Shown here piece after piece: positions 62,220-64,000 of a DNA stretch of 64,000 bases. Location: assembly GCA_035551355.1 (NCBI GenBank), contig DASZNF010000085.1, forward strand, positions 1 to 64,000, in the 5' to 3' direction. The stretch is from DATATV01 sp035551355. GTDB lineage: Bacteria; Actinomycetota; Actinomycetes; Mycobacteriales; Pseudonocardiaceae. The position numbers and the translations under genes are program-made. Each line of letters starts with the position of its first letter. The first letter of the stretch is position 1. The notes beneath the pieces were generated by a model. It was not told where the DNA came from. It did no database searches and worked only from the letters and a program-made list of their open reading frames with translations.

Positions 62220-62750
62220 ATGCTGGCGAACATGTCCGAACCCGCGCCCGACCCCACCTGCGCCGTGGCGCACGGCGAGGCCCCGTTCCGGCCCGCCGCG
62301 CGCACCCTGGTCGCCGTGTTCGCCTCGCCGGTGGCCGGGTTCCTGCTGCGCTACGCCCAGGACCTGGACTACCGCCCGGTGCTGCTGGAGCCGGACGCGC
62401 GGCAGGCCAAGAAGCTGTCCGAGTTCCCCGCGGTGATCGCCAACCCCGAGGACCTGGACGCCGCCGCCGACGTGGTGGTGACCGATCACCACCGGGACGA
62501 ACTGGGCCCGATGATCCGCGACGTGCTGGCGTTCCCGGTGCGCTGGGTCGGCGTGCTGGGCAATCCGCGGCATCCCGCTCCCTATCTGCCCGCGCTGCGT
62601 GAATTCGGCGTGCCCGAGGAGGACATCGCCCGGGTGCACCGCCCGATCGGCCTGAACATCGGCTCCCGGACGCCACCGGAGATCGCCATGGCCACGCTGG
62701 CCGGCCTGCTGGCCGACCGCAACGGCCGTCCCGGCGGCTTCGAGTTCTGA
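62220..62750 (+). CDS. XdhC-type Rossmann-fold protein (C-terminal domain only)
   Basis: 176 aa. TLVAVFASPVAGFLLRYAQDLDYRPVLLEPD is a Rossmann N-terminus, ADVVVTDHHRDE follows, and the C-terminal HRPIGLNIGSRTPPEIAMATLAGLLADR matches the XdhC_C motif H-x-PIGLxIGxxTPxEIA. XdhC proteins deliver sulfurated molybdenum cofactor to xanthine-dehydrogenase-type enzymes. The N-terminal CoxI/XdhC domain is absent here and no molybdoenzyme is nearby. An in-frame ATG at 62232 is another possible start. Confidence 0.75.
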   Translation: MLANMSEPAPDPTCAVAHGEAPFRPAARTLVAVFASPVAGFLLRYAQDLDYRPVLLEPDARQAKKLSEFPAVIANPEDLDAAADVVVTDHHRDELGPMIRDVLAFPVRWVGVLGNPRHPAPYLPALREFGVPEEDIARVHRPIGLNIGSRTPPEIAMATLAGLLADRNGRPGGFEF

Positions 62751-62838
62751 TCGCTGCGCGGTTTTCGCGATGGTGGCGCGTTGTTCGGCGGTGGCCCCGA
62801 ATCGAGTGATCATCGGTGGGCTCTGGTAGACACCCTCT

Positions 62839-64000
62839 GTGACCAGTGGCAGGCCCGCGCGCAAGACCGACCGCCGGGGCGAGCGGCAGCCCGCCGCGAG
62901 CCGGTCGGTGGCGCGGATCTGCGTGGACATTCCGCTGGCCCATCTGGACCGCCCGTTCGACTACCGGGTGCCCGAGCAGCTGGACGCCGACGCGGTGCCG
63001 GGCGTGCGGGTGCGGGTGCGGTTCGCCGGGCAGCTGGTCGACGGTTACCTGCTGGAGCGGACCGAAGAATCCGATCACAAAGGGAAGTTGGCCTTCCTGG
63101 ACAAGGTCGTCTCGCCCGAGCCGGTGCTGACGCCGGAGATCGCGCGACTGGCGAGGCTGATCGCGGACCGCTACGCGGGCACCATGGCCGATGTTCTCCG
63201 CCTGGCCGTCCCACCCCGCCACGCCCGCGCCGAAAAACCGCCGAAGCCGGCCGCCCCCACGGCAGAACCAGCCGATGAGGAGCCTGCGGGCGGAGACGTC
63301 CCTGCCGGGTCCGAGGCTGCCGGGGAAAGCTCAGAAGACCCGTCCGCGAGCGCCGTCGATCACGCCTCGGCCGACATGATCTCCGCGGGCGGCGTCGAAA
63401 CCTCGGCCGAATCCGAATCTGCCGACGCCGCAACCGAATCCGACGCCGATCCGGCCGCCAGGGACGCGGATTGGGCCGGCCCGCGCGGCGAGCCACCCCC
63501 GGCCGGCGCCTGGCGCCGCTACCCCCGCGGCCCGGCCTACCTGGAAGCCCTGCGCACCCACCGCCCCGAGCAGCGCCTCCCGCACGCCGTCTGGCAGGCC
63601 CTCCCGCTCGAGGACTGGCCTGCCCGGCTCGCCGAGGCCGCGGCCACCGTCGCGGCCGGCGGCCGGGGCGCGCTGATGGTCGTGCCCGACCACCGCGATC
63701 TGGCCCGCCTGCACCAGGCCTGTCTGGCCGTGCTGCCCGAGGACGAGGTGGCCGCGCTGGCCGCCGATCTCGGCCCGGCCGAGCGCTATCGGCGCTGGCT
63801 GAGCGTGCGGCGCGGGCAGGCTCGGGTGGTGGTCGGCACCCGGGCCGCGACCTTCGCGCCCATCCGGGACCCAGGGCTGTTCGTCATCTGGGACGACGGC
63901 GACGATCTGCACGCCGAACCGCGCACGCCCGGCCCGCACGTCCGGGACGTGCTGGCCCAGCGGGCTCATCTGGAGAGCGCGGCCCTGCTGGTCGGCGGAT
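62839..64000 (+). CDS. priA: primosomal protein N' PriA-like, 5' part (runs off the window)
   Basis: 387 codons visible; the frame is open to the end. The N-terminal DNA-binding domain is normal (ARICVDIPLAHLDRPFDYRVPEQL, GVRVRVRFAGQLVDGYLLERTEES, ADRYAGTMADVLRLAVPPRHARAE). An Ala/Glu/Ser-rich acidic insertion fills about residues 134-217. Where PriA has the GVTGSGKTEVY Walker A, this protein reads QALPLEDWPARLAEAAAT, and the DEEH position reads WDDGDDLH, so helicase motifs are degenerate. This loss is known for actinobacterial PriA homologues. The GTG at 62839 gives the family start. Confidence 0.88.
   Translation, partial: MTSGRPARKTDRRGERQPAASRSVARICVDIPLAHLDRPFDYRVPEQLDADAVPGVRVRVRFAGQLVDGYLLERTEESDHKGKLAFLDKVVSPEPVLTPEIARLARLIADRYAGTMADVLRLAVPPRHARAEKPPKPAAPTAEPADEEPAGGDVPAGSEAAGESSEDPSASAVDHASADMISAGGVETSAESESADAATESDADPAARDADWAGPRGEPPPAGAWRRYPRGPAYLEALRTHRPEQRLPHAVWQALPLEDWPARLAEAAATVAAGGRGALMVVPDHRDLARLHQACLAVLPEDEVAALAADLGPAERYRRWLSVRRGQARVVVGTRAATFAPIRDPGLFVIWDDGDDLHAEPRTPGPHVRDVLAQRAHLESAALLVGG

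Overview
The window is a 64-kb chromosomal segment of a very high-GC actinomycete. Gene content points to the order Pseudonocardiales, but this is inferred from synteny and protein character, not from a marker gene. The evidence is a mycobacteria-like gene order (rarA-alaS-ruvX-mltG-aroE, aroC-aroK-aroB-aroQ, pepQ-efp-nusB, and pyrR-pyrB-pyrC-carA-carB-pyrF-mihF-gmk-rpoZ-coaBC-metK-priA), BldD, a conservon, a DasR-type regulator and many GTG starts with 4-nt overlaps. No rRNA, tRNA, CRISPR array, prophage or complete insertion sequence was seen.

Layout. 0.1-2.8 kb: a radical-SAM protein of the Rv2578c type, split by a 345-aa homing intein and preceded by a perfect actinobacterial SOS box, then an SRPBCC protein. 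2.8-11.9 kb: a TetR gene and a translationally coupled catabolic operon (mycothiol-type DinB protein, AtuA-like protein, two acyl-CoA dehydrogenases, a biotin-dependent acyl-CoA carboxylase), which suggests degradation of branched or isoprenoid acyl-CoAs. 11.9-16.8 kb: a phosphoribosyltransferase, folD under a ZTP riboswitch, aspS and an aminoglycoside-phosphotransferase-fold protein. 16.8-23.2 kb: a 1-kb gene-free leader, a four-gene conservon (sensor kinase, roadblock, DUF742, GTPase) and a stand-alone transposase N-terminal domain. 23.3-26.4 kb: a membrane diguanylate cyclase, two candidate microproteins (one with DAIWRR repeats) and an MFS exporter.

26.5-34.0 kb: rarA, two small membrane-associated proteins, alaS, ruvX, mltG and aroE. 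34.1-37.3 kb: a complete GlcNAc/glucose-type PTS (HPr, EIIC, EIIB, EIIA) and a GntR/DasR-family regulator with a dre-like operator, lying between aroE and the rest of the shikimate genes. 37.4-42.2 kb: a cupin, a prepilin peptidase and aroC-aroK-aroB-aroQ. 42.4-46.8 kb: a lipoprotein with a GH43-like propeller, a B-4DMT-type membrane protein, pepQ, efp and nusB. 46.8-49.2 kb: an unknown protein, a PucR-type regulator and bldD.

49.3-64 kb: the pyrimidine operon, headed by a PyrR-binding RNA hairpin, through carAB and pyrF; then mihF, gmk, rpoZ, coaBC, metK, an XdhC-type protein and the 5' part of priA, which runs off the end. The diguanylate cyclase makes c-di-GMP and BldD has an intact c-di-GMP-binding signature, so the window holds both a source and a sensor of this developmental signal. 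The strongest novelty candidates are the 35-aa DAIWRR microprotein, whose repeats differ only by synonymous changes, the intein in the catalytic cysteine motif of an SOS-controlled radical-SAM enzyme, and the stand-alone transposase domain next to the conservon.
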